A stretch of DNA of 51,667 nt from an uncultured Christensenella sp. (GCA_949284695.1 CASDWJ010000015.1:1-51667); one strand, 5' to 3'; shown: positions 31,723 through 41,039, counted from the stretch's first letter. Notes: a model not told the origin generated them from the letters alone. Program-made: numbers and translations.

Positions 31723-32457
31723 TTATATTTTTCTTTTTATAGTCTGTCCGACGGCTGTCTCGCCGCGGATAACTCCGATAAAATGATACAGCGCGAAATT
31801 GGTCGCCGTATTGCGCACGTATTTTCTGTCGCCGTCTATTAAAAGTTCGAGCACGAGCGCGCCCTCGGCGCATGCAATAGCGACATAACAGAGCCCGACG
31901 GGAGTGTCGAACTCGTCGCTCTCGGGACCCGCGCAACCCGTCGTGGACACGGCGTAATCGGCAATGCGGTTGGCAAGCAGACCCTGAGCCATCTCGCAGA
32001 CCACCTCCTCGCTGACTATGCCGCAGCTCTCGATCGTCTGTACTTTGACGTGCAGTCGCCTTATCTTGGCGCTGCTGCCGTATGTCACGAGCCCCTCGTA
32101 AAAGACCTCGCTCGCGCCGCTTACGTTGACTACGCGCGAGCTGATGAGCCCGCCCGTGAACGACTCCGCGACGCTGAAAGTCTTGCCCGCGTTCTTCAGT
32201 TCCTTGACGAGGACATCTTCGAGTTCTTCTCCGTCTTCGGAATAGAGAGACTTGCCGAGAAGGCGTTTCAGCCCGTTTACGACTCCGTTGAACGCGACTT
32301 CGTCTGCACTGTAATTTATCACGGAAATCGTGAAGTCTCTGTATTCTTCGTTTATTTCCACGCTAACGCCGTCGATCGCGGACGCTTTGACGGCTTCGAG
32401 CGCTTCTGCGTCAATATCGAACGCTTTGAGCGTACAAAGGTTTTTGCAGTTTATCAT
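31723..32457 (-). CDS. cinA: CinA C-terminal amidohydrolase-like protein, lacking the N-terminal domain
   Basis: A 244-residue protein that lacks the N-terminal MoCF-like domain of full CinA (about 410 residues). Residues 1-75 resemble the CinA middle domain, and 80-244 are the nicotinamide-nucleotide deamidase domain: [20 protein letters not shown], then [17 protein letters not shown]. The usual GIAGPGG motif reads [16 protein letters not shown], so activity may be reduced or altered. It sits between pgsA and recA, the normal place of cinA. It may hydrolyse NMN, or have lost that role. Confidence 0.85.
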   Translation of the reverse strand: MINCKNLCTLKAFDIDAEALEAVKASAIDGVSVEINEEYRDFTISVINYSADEVAFNGVVNGLKRLLGKSLYSEDGEELEDVLVKELKNAGKTFSVAESFTGGLISSRVVNVSGASEVFYEGLVTYGSSAKIRRLHVKVQTIESCGIVSEEVVCEMAQGLLANRIADYAVSTTGCAGPESDEFDTPVGLCYVAIACAEGALVLELLIDGDRKYVRNTATNFALYHFIGVIRGETAVGQTIKRKI

Positions 32458-32484
32458 AAGTTCCCCTTTTTACTTTTTTGCGGG

Positions 32485-33117
32485 TCAGTCTTTTTTCTCT
32501 TCCCCGTCCGTTGCGCTCTCCTTGTTGTCCGAGAAAAGCGCTCTGTTTTTGACTATATAGTTGATGCCCGAATATACGGTGAGCACGGTCGCTATGATGA
32601 GCATTATGCCCGCCGCCCACATCGTCGACTCGCCGAACGAGCCGCCTATCGGCACGAAAAGCGCGGTGCCTATCGCGGCAAGCGTGATGACCGTCTTTGC
32701 CTTGCCCCATATGTCTGCGGCAAGGATAAACTTCTTGGAAGCGGCTATCTGTCTGAGCAGTCCGATTATCAGCTCTCTCGCAATGATGACGATCGTGCAG
32801 ATCATCGCGACGTACTTCATGCCCCAGATGAAGTTGCCTTCCATGATGAACGCAAGCCCCGTCAGCACGCAGACTTTGTCCGCGATCGGGTCGAGGAACT
32901 TGCCGAGCGTCGTGACCTGATTGTTCTTTCTCGCGAGATATCCGTCGAGAAAATCGGTCAGCGCGGTCGCTATATAGAGAAGCGACGTCACGAAACAGAT
33001 GATGTCTCCCACTTGCTTGTTTTCTATATCGTAAAAGTGCATTTCAAGACAAAACAGCACTATAAGTACGGGAAGCATGAATATCCTCGTAACGGTTATT
33101 TTTGTAGGTAAATTCAT
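32485..33117 (-). CDS. pgsA: CDP-diacylglycerol-glycerol-3-phosphate 3-phosphatidyltransferase
   Basis: A 210-residue polytopic membrane enzyme that makes phosphatidylglycerol phosphate. The CDP-alcohol phosphotransferase motif is complete: D55, D58 (DFLDGYLAR), D76 and D80 (GKFLDPIAD). Its start overlaps the rimO stop as ATGA (4 bases). Confidence 0.96.
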   Translation of the reverse strand: MNLPTKITVTRIFMLPVLIVLFCLEMHFYDIENKQVGDIICFVTSLLYIATALTDFLDGYLARKNNQVTTLGKFLDPIADKVCVLTGLAFIMEGNFIWGMKYVAMICTIVIIARELIIGLLRQIAASKKFILAADIWGKAKTVITLAAIGTALFVPIGGSFGESTMWAAGIMLIIATVLTVYSGINYIVKNRALFSDNKESATDGEEKKD

Positions 33118-34430
33118 ATCACAGTCTCTCCTATAAGGTCACAGCCTTCGCTGTCTAATATTCTTACGTCGTAGAAATTGCCGATTTCGAGACTTCTGCG
33201 AGATCGGAACCATACCTTTGCGTCGACCTCGGGCGCGTCGCGGTAAGTCCTGCCGACAAATGACTGGGCTTCTTCGTCGATGCCTTCGTAAAGCACCTTT
33301 TCTATTTTCGCTACACGCCTGACAGTCAGGTCGTTCATTATCTTTTCCTGCAGACGGTACAGCCTGTCGTAACGCGCCTGCTTGACTTCTTCGTCTATCT
33401 GACCGTCCATTCTCGCCGCCGCGGTGTTGTCCTCCTGCGAATATCTGAAGAAGCCGCACCTGTCCAGCTTAGCCGTCCGGAGAAATTCTTCGAGCTCGTC
33501 GACGTCGCTCTCGGTCTCTCCCGGGAAGCCGACGATGAACGTGCTCCTTATGCAGAAATCGCCTTTGGCGCGTATCTTGTCAAACAGCGAGATTATCCCC
33601 TGCTTGGTGATGCGTCTGTTCATCCTCTTTAATATCTTATCGCTGATATGTTGACACGGTATGTCAAGATATTTGCAGATTTTCGGGTTGTTTGCGATAT
33701 AATCGAGCAATTCGTCGCTTATCCCCTCTGGATAGAGATAGAGAAGCCTTATCCATTCGATATTCAGCGCGCTGAGTTTTTCGAGCAGATCTATAAGCAT
33801 ACATCTGCCCTCGAGGTCGTAGCCGTACCTCGTCACATCCTGAGCTACGATGACGAGTTCTTTTATCGGATAATCCCTCAGGAGATCTTCCGCTTCCTCT
33901 ACAAGCTCGTTGACGGGAACGGACGTGTATTTGCCGCGTATCTGCGGTATCGCGCAATACGTGCAATGATTGTCGCACCCCTCGGCTATCTTCAGATACG
34001 CATAATGCGGGGGCGTGGTCAGCACGCGCGCCCTGGTGTGCTTTCTGAAATCCTTGTCGTTGGGTATACAGACCGTGTTTTTGCCGTCGAGATCTTTGAT
34101 TATGCGCGGCAGAAGGTGGTAACTGCCCGTGCCGAGAAACGCGTCGACCTCGGGGAAACCGTCCTTGAGATCGTTCATATAGCGCTGAGGCAGACAGCCT
34201 GTGACGATGAGATATCTGCAGTTGTCTTTCTTGTACTCCGCCATTTCGAGTATAGTCGAGATCGCCTCTTTCTTCGCCTCGTCGATGAACGCGCACGTAT
34301 TGACGACGATGACCTCCGCGTCGGCGGGATCTGAAGTGAACTCAAACCCGTCCGCCTGAAGATAGGCGAGCATATTTTCTGAATCTATTCTGTTTTTGTC
34401 GCATCCGAGCGACACAACTCCTATTTTCAA
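33114..34430 (-). CDS. rimO: Ribosomal protein uS12 methylthiotransferase RimO
   Basis: A 438-residue radical-SAM methylthiotransferase that adds a thiomethyl group to an Asp of ribosomal protein S12. The first cluster is held by C10 (LGCDKNRID), the Cys of NTCAFID and the Cys of TGCLPQRY; the SAM cluster is C-x3-C-x2-C (CDNHCTYC). A TRAM-like domain forms the last 65 residues. Translation appears to start at TTG 34430 with SD GAGAGG. An 8-bp hairpin lies just upstream of the SD (34446-34467). Confidence 0.95.
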   Translation of the reverse strand: MKIGVVSLGCDKNRIDSENMLAYLQADGFEFTSDPADAEVIVVNTCAFIDEAKKEAISTILEMAEYKKDNCRYLIVTGCLPQRYMNDLKDGFPEVDAFLGTGSYHLLPRIIKDLDGKNTVCIPNDKDFRKHTRARVLTTPPHYAYLKIAEGCDNHCTYCAIPQIRGKYTSVPVNELVEEAEDLLRDYPIKELVIVAQDVTRYGYDLEGRCMLIDLLEKLSALNIEWIRLLYLYPEGISDELLDYIANNPKICKYLDIPCQHISDKILKRMNRRITKQGIISLFDKIRAKGDFCIRSTFIVGFPGETESDVDELEEFLRTAKLDRCGFFRYSQEDNTAAARMDGQIDEEVKQARYDRLYRLQEKIMNDLTVRRVAKIEKVLYEGIDEEAQSFVGRTYRDAPEVDAKVWFRSRRSLEIGNFYDVRILDSEGCDLIGETVI

Positions 34431-34445
34431 TTATCCCTCTCAAAG

Positions 34446-34467
34446 CTCGCGGCAAGGTCGCCGCGAG
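34446..34467 (-). other. Hairpin just upstream of the rimO Shine-Dalgarno sequence
   Basis: Perfect 8-bp stem CTCGCGGC/GCCGCGAG with a 6-base loop, about 6 bases from the SD. No T-run follows, so it is not an obvious terminator. It may affect mRNA processing or rimO translation. Confidence 0.5.
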
Positions 34468-34566
34468 ACTGTTATTCGTATTTTCCGACCGATGCCCGCC
34501 GTGCAAGCCGCTGCCGCCGAGCGATAACGGGCACGTAAAACGGAAACAGCGGTACGTGCGGTGAAA

Positions 34567-37500
34567 TTACTCCCCGTCCCCTCCGTTGTCGTTGGAGAAC
34601 AGCTTGTCGTATTCCTCTTTTGTTATCAGGATCTCCCTCTGCTTGTTGCCGGGGGCGGGTTGCGAGATAAAGCCGCGCGCTTCCATCATATCGAGAAGTT
34701 TAGCCGCTCGCGGGAAGCCGAGATAGAGCTTTCTCTGAAGCATGGATATCGAGATCGAGCCGCTGTCTATCGCAAGTTTTACCGCCTGCGCGAACATCGG
34801 GTCGTGACCGCCGCCGCCCTCTCCGCTGTCGGACGTGACGGAAGCCTGACTGGGTTCTTCGGGTACGAAGTCGATGATCTTCTGTATCTCCTCGTCGAAA
34901 TAAGCCTCGTTGTTGGCTTTGACCTGTTCGACCACCGTCAGCACTTCGGATCCCGAGATGAACGAACATTGCAGACGTACGGGAAGCGGCTTGGTACTCA
35001 GCTTGTAAAGCATGTCGCCCTTTCTGAGCAGTTTTTCAGCGCCCGCGTAGTCGAGTATCGTCTTGCTGTCCACGTTGGAGACGACGGCAAACGCTATTCT
35101 CGTGGGAAGGTTCGCCTTGATAGTACCCGTTATGACGTCGACGGACGGTCTCTGAGTTGCGACGATTATGTGCAGACCCGCGGCGCGCGCCTTTGCCGTC
35201 AGGCGCTTAACGAGAGCTTCGAATTCTTTCGCCGACTGAGACTGCATTATATCCGCCGCCTCGTCGATGATGATGAGGATATACGGCATCTTCTGCATCT
35301 CTTTGTTGCTTCTGCAGAGCGAATTGTATTCTTCGATATTGGACAGCTTGTGCAGCTTAATCTCAGAATATCTCCTCTCCATCTCGTCTATCGCCCACTT
35401 GAGCGCGTTGATTATCTTTGCGTTGTCGCTGAGTATCTCGGGTATGAGAAGATGCGGCAACCCTTCGTACTTGTTGAATTCGACCTCTTTGGGGTCGATG
35501 AGGATGAGCCTCAGATCCTCGGGGGAATATTTGTACAGCATGCTGACGAGCATACAGTTGAGGCATACGGATTTACCTGCGCCCGACGCGCCCGCAACGA
35601 GTGCATGCGGGAACTCGGTGATATCGCCGACGTAACATTCTCCGTCAATGTCCTTGCCGAGCGCAAAGTAAAGACCGCTCGACTTGCCGTTGTTGAATTC
35701 CTTTGAATTGATGATCGGCTTGAGACCGACGGTACCTCTGTTGTCGTTGGGGATCTCTATGCCGACGTATCTCTTTTTGGGGATCGGGGCTTCGATACGT
35801 ATGCTCTCCGCCGCGAGACACATCGCGAGGTCGTTGTAATGCTGAGGTATCTTGTTGACGCTTATGCCCGGCGGGACTTCGAGCTCGAGTCTGCTGAAAG
35901 TCGGACCTTTGACCACGTTGACGACCTTTGCGTCTATGCCGAAGTTGGCAAGACACGTCTCGACGCTCTCTATCTTTTCTTCGAAATCCGTGCCCGAATC
36001 GACTTCTTCGACGTAATCTTTCAAACAATCGATAGCCGGCGGGACGTAAGGCTTGCGCTTTATAGGTTTCTTCTGCTTGGGCGGCTCAGGCGCAGCGGCA
36101 GTATTTGCGCCCGTCGAAGATACGGACGAGGTCACGCCGGCTGACGGCGGGACAACGGGTCTTACAGGCTCTGTCTTTTTCGGTTCCGCAGGCATTGTAC
36201 GTCCCGGTCTTTCCTCTTTCTTCGCGCCGTCGGCGTTACTGCGCTCGTAGTCGTCCTTGCTTCCCGTAAATCCTTTGAGAGGATCGCCGCCGCGCTCCGT
36301 CTTGTCCTCTGCTTCTCCGAACGCGTCCATAGACCCGCTGAGCAGAGACTTGCCCGAAACGGGTTTTTCGTCCTCGCTCTCGTCGAGAAGTTTGTCGATA
36401 TTGGAGAACAGACTGCGCGTAACTTCGTCGTCCGACCTGTCGTCGCTCTCCTCTGCGGAGTCGCTCACATCGGGTGCGCTTTCGTCTTTCACGTCGGGAT
36501 AGCCGCTGACGGTCACGCCGCTGTCTGAGGTATCGCTCACGTCTTCTGCTCCGCTCTCGTCCTCGGGAGCTTCGCCCGTGTTTTCCTCCTGCGCCTTTTC
36601 CTGTTCTTCGCGCATGCGGCGCATATTTTCTTCCATCGTGCGGAGGCGCGAACTGGTGCTGTAACCTTCGTATATATCCTTCTTATCCGTTGCTCCGGGT
36701 TTATCGGACGCAGGTTCTTCTTTCTTTGCTCCCCTGTAAAGAATGTCCCAGGAACTTCTCGCATCCGCTCTGGTCTCGTCTGATACGGCGGGTTTTCTGA
36801 CGTCTCTGCCGTTGTACAACTTGTCCATCGCGTCCTGTTTGCGGCGCTTGTTGTACACGTCGAGAGCCTCGTCTACCACCTTGTCGCTGATAGTGTCGTC
36901 TGCGCTGCGGTCGGAATCGTAATAATATGAGGAATAATCCTCGGTGCGATCCTCGCCGCCTATATCCTCGATATCCTGATACGATACAGGTTTTTTGCCG
37001 AAGCGCCTGCTTACGCGGTTGGAATGGTGCCTGCCGTCCGCGTCGCCGTTGTAGATCTCTCTTTCGCGCTCGGGACCGTCGTACACCGCCGTGCTCTGAT
37101 CTGCATAACCCGACGACTGAGTCCCTGTCTTGTCCTTTTTATTGCGCCTGAAGCCGAACTGCCTTGCTCTGAACGTGATCTCCTTGTTGAGTTGAGACAC
37201 TACGAGAAGCGCGACGACTCCTATCAGGATGAGTCCCGCGAGCACTTCGGATACGATATAAAGTTTTGTCGGAAAATAGAGGAACAGCGCCCCTATCCAG
37301 CCGCCCGCAGTATCCGCGTTTTCGTAGCATGCCTTCATGTACCCGCCGTAACCCGCGTCTACGTAAGCTCTCGAAGAATAGAGGTGTATCATGGATATCA
37401 CGAGCGCGACCGCAACCGCGTAAAGCAAGGTGACCGATACCGTTACGCTCCTCTTTCTTTTGAGCATGACGGCGAGACCTATGAGCATACCGCTGATCGC

Positions 37501-37683
37501 GTACGCGTAGATCGCGTAACCGAATACCCCCGTAAAAAATCCGGTAACGACCGCTCCCGCCTTTCCGAACACGCCGAAAAGAATGAGGCTCAGCACTAAA
37601 AACACGCTGAAAACCGCAAGCCCGTTGGCAAAGCCGGAATTTTTGGAGCGGACGTTTTCCGCTTCAGGTCTTTTTCTTTTCAA
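34567..37683 (-). CDS. ftsK: DNA translocase FtsK/SpoIIIE
   Basis: A 1038-residue DNA translocase that moves chromosomes through the closing septum and, in sporulating cells, into the forespore. It has four membrane helices (about 15-165), a long charged, Ser/Asp/Glu-rich linker (about 180-560), a RecA-like motor with Walker A GASGAGKS near residue 700 and LILIIDEAADIMQS-type Walker B, and a C-terminal gamma domain (about 965-1030) that reads DNA orientation. Translation starts at TTG 37683 with SD AAAGGAG. The linker is longer than in B. subtilis SpoIIIE (about 790 residues in total). Confidence 0.95.
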   Translation of the reverse strand: MKRKRPEAENVRSKNSGFANGLAVFSVFLVLSLILFGVFGKAGAVVTGFFTGVFGYAIYAYAISGMLIGLAVMLKRKRSVTVSVTLLYAVAVALVISMIHLYSSRAYVDAGYGGYMKACYENADTAGGWIGALFLYFPTKLYIVSEVLAGLILIGVVALLVVSQLNKEITFRARQFGFRRNKKDKTGTQSSGYADQSTAVYDGPEREREIYNGDADGRHHSNRVSRRFGKKPVSYQDIEDIGGEDRTEDYSSYYYDSDRSADDTISDKVVDEALDVYNKRRKQDAMDKLYNGRDVRKPAVSDETRADARSSWDILYRGAKKEEPASDKPGATDKKDIYEGYSTSSRLRTMEENMRRMREEQEKAQEENTGEAPEDESGAEDVSDTSDSGVTVSGYPDVKDESAPDVSDSAEESDDRSDDEVTRSLFSNIDKLLDESEDEKPVSGKSLLSGSMDAFGEAEDKTERGGDPLKGFTGSKDDYERSNADGAKKEERPGRTMPAEPKKTEPVRPVVPPSAGVTSSVSSTGANTAAAPEPPKQKKPIKRKPYVPPAIDCLKDYVEEVDSGTDFEEKIESVETCLANFGIDAKVVNVVKGPTFSRLELEVPPGISVNKIPQHYNDLAMCLAAESIRIEAPIPKKRYVGIEIPNDNRGTVGLKPIINSKEFNNGKSSGLYFALGKDIDGECYVGDITEFPHALVAGASGAGKSVCLNCMLVSMLYKYSPEDLRLILIDPKEVEFNKYEGLPHLLIPEILSDNAKIINALKWAIDEMERRYSEIKLHKLSNIEEYNSLCRSNKEMQKMPYILIIIDEAADIMQSQSAKEFEALVKRLTAKARAAGLHIIVATQRPSVDVITGTIKANLPTRIAFAVVSNVDSKTILDYAGAEKLLRKGDMLYKLSTKPLPVRLQCSFISGSEVLTVVEQVKANNEAYFDEEIQKIIDFVPEEPSQASVTSDSGEGGGGHDPMFAQAVKLAIDSGSISISMLQRKLYLGFPRAAKLLDMMEARGFISQPAPGNKQREILITKEEYDKLFSNDNGGDGE

Positions 37684-37742
37684 TTTGTACTCCTTTCCCG
37701 TACTGCACGCATATTTCCCGTATGCAAAACCATATCGGGATT

Positions 37743-37771
37743 ATTATAGCACACGGGGCGACAGATTTCAA
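37743..37771 (-). promoter_or_regulatory. ftsK promoter
   Basis: Minus strand: TTGAAA (37766-37771), 17-base spacer, extended -10 TGCTATAAT (TATAAT 37743-37748). Start near 37736, leader about 50 bases. Confidence 0.85.
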
Positions 37772-37897
37772 TATAAAATAATATATAAATTATTACCTTT
37801 ATTCCGCACGTTAAAATACCCGCGCCATACAGGAAACACGACTTTTTCCTCTTTGCGTCAGTCGTGTGCCGACAAAATTTAAAAACCGTTTTATGCA

Positions 37898-37929
37898 TAA
37901 AAATACCTCTCCGAAAATTCGGAAAGGTA
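37898..37929 (-). terminator. Terminator in the spacer between the dUTPase gene and ftsK
   Basis: An 11-bp stem with one G-T pair (37904-37914 with 37919-37929) and a 4-base loop, followed on the minus strand by TTTTTA. It is 260 bases beyond the dUTPase stop codon. Confidence 0.88.
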
Positions 37930-38189
37930 CAAAAGACAATATGCGCCGTCAGCATTTACTGCCGATATGGTCGGGCAACGAAAATATGTATAGCATCGGC
38001 ACGCAACTTGGCTTTCGATCTCTGACGAAGCGCTTGAAGATCATACCCTCGCCGATACCGCTAAGACAAGTCAACGGTTGCGTCTCAAAAGGAGCTATGC
38101 CGGGCGTTTTTCGTCGGCATATGCCGTCCTCTCCTGTCCCGGGACCGCTGCCCGACGCCTGACGCTTACCGTAGCAATTTTAATAAATG
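37930..38189 (-). other. 260-base GC-rich stretch before a terminator, possible untranslated RNA
   Basis: No convincing reading frame on either strand, but the GC content is higher than in other spacers of this window and the stretch ends in a good terminator. A possible promoter element TGCTATACA (extended -10) lies at 37987-37995 on the minus strand. It could be the 3' UTR of the M16-dUTPase operon or a separate small RNA. No known RNA family was recognised. Confidence 0.35.
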
Positions 38190-38588
38190 TTACTTTTTAT
38201 CGCACTTGTAGCCTTGCTTTTTGCTGAGTCCGTTCTGACGGTCGAAGTTTTCTTTGTTCTTGTTGAGATAGAGGTCGAACAGCTCTTTCGAATCCATGCC
38301 CGAAGTCAGACACATACTGACGAAGAAGTGAAGGATATCGACGATCTCGTACTTGATCTTCTCATCGTCGAGCGGCTTGGGGTTCTTCCACCACTTGAAA
38401 TTGACTTCGTCTATCAGCTCCGCCATCTCGCTCATCATAGCAAGCGTCTGACGTTGAAGCCACTCCGCTTTGTCGCTTCTGTCAAGCCCTCTCCTCTCTG
38501 CGATATCGTCGTTCAAGGCTTTCTGCATAAGAAAAATCTTGTCCAGTTTGTCCATATTTTTATCTTCAAGTATTTCTTTAACGTCCAT
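38190..38588 (-). CDS. Dimeric all-alpha dUTP diphosphatase family protein
   Basis: A 132-residue all-alpha NTP pyrophosphatase. Metal and substrate motifs EMAELIDEVNFKWWKNPKP and EIVDILHFFVSMCLTSGMD match the dimeric dUTPase (dUTPase_2) family, which hydrolyses dUTP to dUMP. The ATG at 38588 has SD GGAGG; the longer upstream reading has no support. It follows the M16 peptidase gene by 11 bases. Confidence 0.88.
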   Translation of the reverse strand: MDVKEILEDKNMDKLDKIFLMQKALNDDIAERRGLDRSDKAEWLQRQTLAMMSEMAELIDEVNFKWWKNPKPLDDEKIKYEIVDILHFFVSMCLTSGMDSKELFDLYLNKNKENFDRQNGLSKKQGYKCDKK

Positions 38589-38599
38589 GTTTTCCTCCG

Positions 38600-39862
38600 T
38601 TATTTCTTTATCGCGGCGTAGAGGTCGTCGGATATCTCTCTGCCGACGTAGGCGAGACTGACCTTCGTCCTGTCGAACTCGCGCGCGAACGCGTCGTTGA
38701 AGTCCGCAAAGGTAATTTTGTCGAGTTTTGCGATAAGGTCGTCGAAATCGACGAGCCTGTCTGCCATAAGAAGCCACTTGCTGTAAAAACGCATGAGCGC
38801 GCCGTTGCTCTCCTGCCCGAGTATATATGCGGCTTTCGCCTGCTGTATCCCGCGGTGAAATTCTTCCTCTGTAAACCCGTTTTTGCGCACGTCGTCTATT
38901 ATGTCTGCGACAATCCCGACGGCTTTCATCGCCGACTTCGCATTGGTGCCCACATAGACCGCATTGTAGCCGTTATTGAAGTAACTCGAGTTGTAAGAAT
39001 ATACGCTGTAAGCAAGCCCGTGTTTTTCTCTGACCTCTGCGAAAAGTCTGCTCGACATGCCGCCGCCGAACACGTAGCCTCCGGCGTTCACGGTCAGATA
39101 ATTGTCGTCGACCATGCTTACGCTCGGGAACGCCATAGCGATATTGGCTTGCTCTATCGGCTTGAACAGAGTCTTGCCGCCGCCCGTAGTTACGTGCGCG
39201 ACGTCGTGCCATTGCCTGCCCGCTTTTGACGCGAATCTGCCCTCGAAATATTTCCCGACGATCTTCCTTGCGCGGTCTGCGCTCATATTGCCGATGATCG
39301 CTACGACGGTATTCTGCGCGCAGTAGTTCTTATCGATATAATCGAGAAGATCCTCTCTGCCGAGTTTGCCGACCGTTTCCCTCGTGCCGAGTATGGGTCT
39401 TGCAAGCGGATTATCGCCAAAGTAAAGCGCGCTGACCGCCTCAGTGCAGACGTCTGCGTTGTCGTCGTCGCTCATCGATATCTCCTCGAGCACGACTTTG
39501 CGCTCTCTTTCGAGCTCCTCTTTGTCAAAGACAGAGTTGAAAAGTATATCAGACAATATCTCTGCGCACTTCTCCCCGTCCTCGTCTATGCTGAAGGTGT
39601 AAAAGCACGTCGAAGTCTTGCTCGTGAACGCGTTGATCTGCGCGCCGAGAGCGTCTATCTCCATTACGATATCGAGAGAACTCCTCGTCTTTGTGCCTTT
39701 GAAAAACATATGCTCGAGAAAATGCGATACGCCGTTGTTGTCGGCTGTCTCGTTCTCGCTACCCGCCCCCGTAAGCACGCCGATCGCGACCGAACGCGTG
39801 TTTTTTCTCTCGAGATGTACGAGCCTCAGCCCGTCAGAAAATTGATAAACTTTCGCTTTCAT
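38600..39862 (-). CDS. M16-family zinc metallopeptidase
   Basis: A 420-residue insulinase-type peptidase. The inverted zinc motif is H47-x2-E50-H51 (SHFLEHMFFKGT), and the distal ligand fits E127/E128 (VVLEEISMS). A second, inactive M16 C domain (about 165-400) has FPSVSMVDDNY and YAVYVGTNAKS-type segments. It resembles the clostridial YmxG/PqqL group often found beside pnp, recA and sporulation genes. SD GGAGGG precedes the ATG. Confidence 0.92.
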   Translation of the reverse strand: MKAKVYQFSDGLRLVHLERKNTRSVAIGVLTGAGSENETADNNGVSHFLEHMFFKGTKTRSSLDIVMEIDALGAQINAFTSKTSTCFYTFSIDEDGEKCAEILSDILFNSVFDKEELERERKVVLEEISMSDDDNADVCTEAVSALYFGDNPLARPILGTRETVGKLGREDLLDYIDKNYCAQNTVVAIIGNMSADRARKIVGKYFEGRFASKAGRQWHDVAHVTTGGGKTLFKPIEQANIAMAFPSVSMVDDNYLTVNAGGYVFGGGMSSRLFAEVREKHGLAYSVYSYNSSYFNNGYNAVYVGTNAKSAMKAVGIVADIIDDVRKNGFTEEEFHRGIQQAKAAYILGQESNGALMRFYSKWLLMADRLVDFDDLIAKLDKITFADFNDAFAREFDRTKVSLAYVGREISDDLYAAIKK

Positions 39863-39937
39863 TATCCCTCCAATATATATCAGTATAAAATATTATGCGC
39901 GTTTTGTAAAGTAATAACCTGCGTTTGCCGTGCGGGC

Positions 39938-39966
39938 GAATATAGGGCAAGACGCTCTCATATATT
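39938..39966 (+). promoter_or_regulatory. Sigma-E-like promoter of the deacetylase-like gene
   Basis: GAATATA (39938-39944), 14-base spacer, CATATATT (39959-39966). It matches KMATATT-N14/15-CATACAHT at 13 of 15 positions. The predicted start is near 39973, with the SD GGAGG right at the 5' end of the mRNA. Confidence 0.6.
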
Positions 39967-39982
39967 GCAAAAGGAGGCGTTT

Positions 39983-40747
39983 ATGAAGCTGGTCGGCAAA
40001 AGTTTAAATTCAAACGCAAAGGAGAGGCGGTTGTCCGCAATGATCGAAATACTCTCCGACTGCGCGATCGTGGTCATGCTCGTCAGTCTTTGTCTGATAG
40101 GGCTCGGAGACAACGGCGCATACAATACCGCGTTTTCGTCGGGCGGTGAAAATTCTCCCATATACCGCGGAGAAAACACGCGCGCCGAGGTATCCGTGAT
40201 GTTCAACGTATATCAGGGCAACGAATATCTCGAGAGCATACTCGATACCCTTAAAGCGTACGGCGCGCACTCGACGTTTTTCGTCGGAGGTTGCTGGGCG
40301 GACGACAACAACGCTTTAGTGCAAAGAATAGTCGACGAGGGGCACGAAATTGCCAACCACGGCTATTTCCACAAGGACGCGAAAAGCCTCTCTTACAATG
40401 CCAACAAGAGCGAGATCGTCGCGACCAACGACCTTATAAAGGCAATGACGGGCAAAACGCCGACGCTTTTCGCTCCGCCCTCGGGAAGCTACGGCAAAGA
40501 CGTCCTCAGCGTCTGCTCCGACCTCGGCATGAAAGTTATAATGTGGAGTCGCGATACCATAGACTGGCGCGACAAGAACACGGAGACGATATACACGCGG
40601 GCGACAGACAAGATCGAAGCGGGCGAACTCATACTCGCCCACCCGACTTACAACACCGCCGAAGCACTGCCCGACATATTAAAATATTATAAAGAAAGCG
40701 GGTTGACGGCGGTCACGGTGTCGCAGATAATAAGCAAGACGGTGTGA
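39983..40747 (+). CDS. Polysaccharide deacetylase-like protein (PdaB-type, altered catalytic motif)
   Basis: A 254-residue protein. There is a basic start, a membrane or signal segment at about 22-42, and a NodB/CE4 domain from about 65. The normal first motif TFDDG, which holds the catalytic Asp, reads MFNVYQG. The metal motif HxxxH is present (NHGYFHKD), and motif 3 reads APPSG where Arg is usual. Clostridial sporulation deacetylases of the PdaB/YlxY type often have FNVYWG-like forms here. The SD is AAAGGAGG. It may be a weak or inactive enzyme, or use a different base. It stands alone, facing the M16 gene. Confidence 0.85.
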   Translation: MKLVGKSLNSNAKERRLSAMIEILSDCAIVVMLVSLCLIGLGDNGAYNTAFSSGGENSPIYRGENTRAEVSVMFNVYQGNEYLESILDTLKAYGAHSTFFVGGCWADDNNALVQRIVDEGHEIANHGYFHKDAKSLSYNANKSEIVATNDLIKAMTGKTPTLFAPPSGSYGKDVLSVCSDLGMKVIMWSRDTIDWRDKNTETIYTRATDKIEAGELILAHPTYNTAEALPDILKYYKESGLTAVTVSQIISKTV

Positions 40748-40990
40748 CGGACTGAGTTTTTTCAACTCAAAGCGCAATAACAAAACGCGCGGAAATCGCG
40801 CAGTATTCAGCAAGAATGATCTCGCTGTGAAACCGCGACTCGCGTAGCGAAGAAAAGGCGCGTCAACAAATAAACACACTACGCAGTGACCGCCTCGACG
40901 CAAGCCATGAAACGCTTATTTTGCGTTACGAAAGAATATGACAAAGCGAATCTCAAGCATTAAACCTGAAAATACAATTTAACGGCAACG
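40748..40990. other. Intergenic spacer, no gene seen
   Basis: About 240 bases between the deacetylase-like stop and the pnp terminator. A small hairpin TGAGTT/AACTCA (about 40753-40770) follows the stop, with no clear T-run. No coding signal. Confidence 0.5.
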
Positions 40991-41017
40991 AAAAAGCGCG
41001 TCGGAAAACCGACGCGC
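40991..41017 (-). terminator. Terminator after pnp
   Basis: Perfect 9-bp stem GCGCGTCGG/CCGACGCGC with a TTTT loop, followed on the minus strand by TTTTTCG. It lies 22 bases after the pnp stop. Confidence 0.92.
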
Positions 41018-41039
41018 ATTGTCATTATTTTGTCCGGTA

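Noticed and set aside
37866-38162. Plus-strand frame of 98 codons in the spacer
   Set aside because: No SD or promoter, no recognisable domain; it crosses the terminator at 37898-37929.
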